Assembly: GCA_016931365.1 (NCBI GenBank) | Contig: JAFGEY010000163.1 | Location: forward strand, 1-7,517 | Direction of reading: 5' to 3' | Length of the DNA: 7,517 nt | From: Anaerolineae bacterium | Lineage (GTDB): Bacteria > Chloroflexota > Anaerolineae > JAFGEY01 | In this document: one piece after another, positions 6,869 through 7,517 of the stretch | Position numbering within the stretch: the first letter of the stretch is position 1 | Layout: each line of letters opens with the position of its first letter | Made by a program: the position numbers and the translations under genes | The notes under the pieces: generated by a model | Told to the model about the DNA's origin: nothing | Seen by the model: only the letters and a program-made list of their open reading frames with translations | Databases searched by the model: none

Positions 6869-6871
6869 TGG
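6846..6871. promoter_or_regulatory. 10-bp perfect inverted repeat overlapping the promoter (possible operator)
   Basis: ccattgcccc (6846-6855) and ggggcaatgg (6862-6871) are exact complements with a 6-base loop ttgttt. On the minus strand the dyad covers the -35 box and fills the spacer. It may be an operator, a hairpin, or the end of a lost mobile element at the hsdR break. There is no U-run next to it on either strand, so it is not an intrinsic terminator. Confidence 0.6.
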
Positions 6872-6874
6872 GAT

Positions 6875-6891
6875 GTGAACAATCGGTTCAC
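6875..6891. promoter_or_regulatory. Dyad GTGAAC-N5-GTTCAC upstream of the promoter
   Basis: gtgaac (6875-6880) and gttcac (6886-6891) are exact complements 5 bases apart, 3 bases from the promoter hairpin, in the position of an upstream regulator site. It resembles a Gram-positive LexA box (GAAC-N4-GTTC), but the spacer is one base too long, so a LexA call is not supported. Confidence 0.35.
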
Positions 6892-6926
6892 TTGCCATAA
6901 CGCAACTGCTTTGTGCGTACAGCAAC

Positions 6927-6962
6927 AAAAAAAGCCCGGAGCATTCCGCTCCGGGCCTTTTT
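6927..6962 (-). terminator. Intrinsic terminator of the FGGY kinase gene
   Basis: A perfect 9-bp stem (gcccggagc 6934-6942, gctccgggc 6948-6956) with loop attcc. On the minus strand it is followed by seven T (6933-6927), and it begins 26 bases after the kinase stop. On the plus strand it is followed by C and five T, so it may work both ways. It separates the kinase transcript from the hsdR remnant. Confidence 0.9.
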
Positions 6963-6982
6963 CTTTCATCCCTGTCGTCATG

Positions 6983-7517
6983 CTACCCCGATACCTGCTC
7001 CCGGCCCAACTGCGCCAGCGCGTGCATATCTTGTAGCGTGTGCGGGTACAGGCTGCGATAAATTGTATAGTAGGGCTTGTACTGCTCGCGCCGAACCGGG
7101 TCGGGCGTGAAACGACGGACCATACGCACCCACTGTGATTCCAACGTGGAACGGGACACCAGGCCCACGGCCAAACCGGCCAAAAAGGCATCGCCATACG
7201 CCGCGCCGACCGTCTGCGCCGGCAGTTCCTGCTCGATCCCGGTCACGTCGGACACGATCTGCACCAGCAGATCGCTCTTTGTCCCTCCTCCGGCGGCAAT
7301 GGCCCGGCACGGATTGGCGCCGCCGGTCCGCATCACCTCCAGGTTGTGCAACACGCCATAGGCCGTGGCTTCCAGGATGGCCCGGTAGAGGTGCCCCCGG
7401 CCGTGAGCCAGGCTCAAGCCGGCGATCACCCCGCGCGCGTCCGGATCGTTGAGCGGCGTGCGCTCGCCGCTAAAGTAGGGCAGGATCACCAACCCTTCGC
7501 TGCCCGGCGGGACGGCC
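6983..7517 (-). CDS. FGGY-family carbohydrate kinase (xylulokinase-type), C-terminal part
   Basis: The frame is open to the window edge and continues upstream (AVPPGSEG precedes LVILPYFSGERTP), so the gene is cut off here by the window, not broken. About 178 residues of the C-terminal FGGY domain (PF02782) are visible. Marks are PYFSGERTPLNDPDARG, the helix ILEATAYGVLHNLEVM, the nucleotide-site loop AAGGGTKSDLLVQIVSDVTG and the QTVGAAYGDAFLAGLAVG helix, in the order found in XylB-type kinases. These cytoplasmic enzymes phosphorylate a sugar or polyol with ATP, and most relatives of this look are annotated xylulokinase. The specificity loops lie in the missing N-terminal half, so the substrate is open. 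It ends at a strong terminator and is not expected to be co-transcribed with the hsdR remnant. Confidence 0.93.
   Translation of the reverse strand, partial: AVPPGSEGLVILPYFSGERTPLNDPDARGVIAGLSLAHGRGHLYRAILEATAYGVLHNLEVMRTGGANPCRAIAAGGGTKSDLLVQIVSDVTGIEQELPAQTVGAAYGDAFLAGLAVGLVSRSTLESQWVRMVRRFTPDPVRREQYKPYYTIYRSLYPHTLQDMHALAQLGREQVSG

Noticed and set aside
6875..6891. LexA (SOS) box
   Set aside because: The half-sites GAAC and GTTC are separated by 5 bases instead of 4, and no SOS gene follows.

Overview
The window is a GC-rich bacterial segment in which every supported gene lies on the minus strand, so it reads from right to left. Strong GGAGG-type ribosome binding sites, a lipobox-type lipoprotein and the gene mix (xylulokinase-type sugar kinase, DUF885 zincin, propeller lipoprotein, SEC-C protein) would fit a Chloroflexota-like environmental bacterium. 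That assignment is an inference and not secure; no rRNA or other taxonomic marker is present.

Layout in transcription order. (1) 7517-6983: the C-terminal part of an FGGY carbohydrate kinase that enters from outside the window and ends at a strong intrinsic terminator (about 6927-6962). (2) 6982-6841: a 142-base gap with that terminator, a small dyad and a near-consensus promoter (TTGCCC, 17 bases, TATAAT) whose spacer and -35 box are covered by a perfect 10-bp inverted repeat. (3) 6840-6142: the C-terminal ~232 residues of a type I restriction subunit (HsdR) with helicase and nuclease parts missing. It is joined by an ATGA overlap to (4) 6145-5426, a complete YgjP/DUF45 zinc metallopeptidase, the usual companion of hsdR. 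(5) 5425-5178: a 248-base gap rich in structure (REP-like hairpin inside nested inverted repeats, a 101-base segment between 10-base direct repeats, and a copy of a 45-base repeat). (6) 5177-4593: a SEC-C zinc-motif protein. (7) 4510-3929: a GNAT acetyltransferase. (8) 3928-3790: a gap with the second copy of the 45-base repeat and a perfect 14-base palindrome. (9) 3789-2413: a lipoprotein with a probable beta-propeller. (10) 2364-1825: a flavin-reductase-like protein. (11) 1760-54: a DUF885 zincin-fold peptidase-like protein. No gap exceeds 300 bases.

How the genes fit together: only hsdR/YgjP form a clear functional pair, and they look like the leftover end of a type I restriction-modification operon now sitting behind a new promoter. 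The SEC-C, GNAT, lipoprotein, flavin reductase and DUF885 genes run in one direction with short gaps (48-139 bases) but have unrelated predicted roles, so they look like a co-directional housekeeping/accessory run rather than one pathway. I did not find a convincing complete new system. The best leads are the rebuilt junction upstream of the hsdR remnant and the repeat-rich gap after the YgjP gene.
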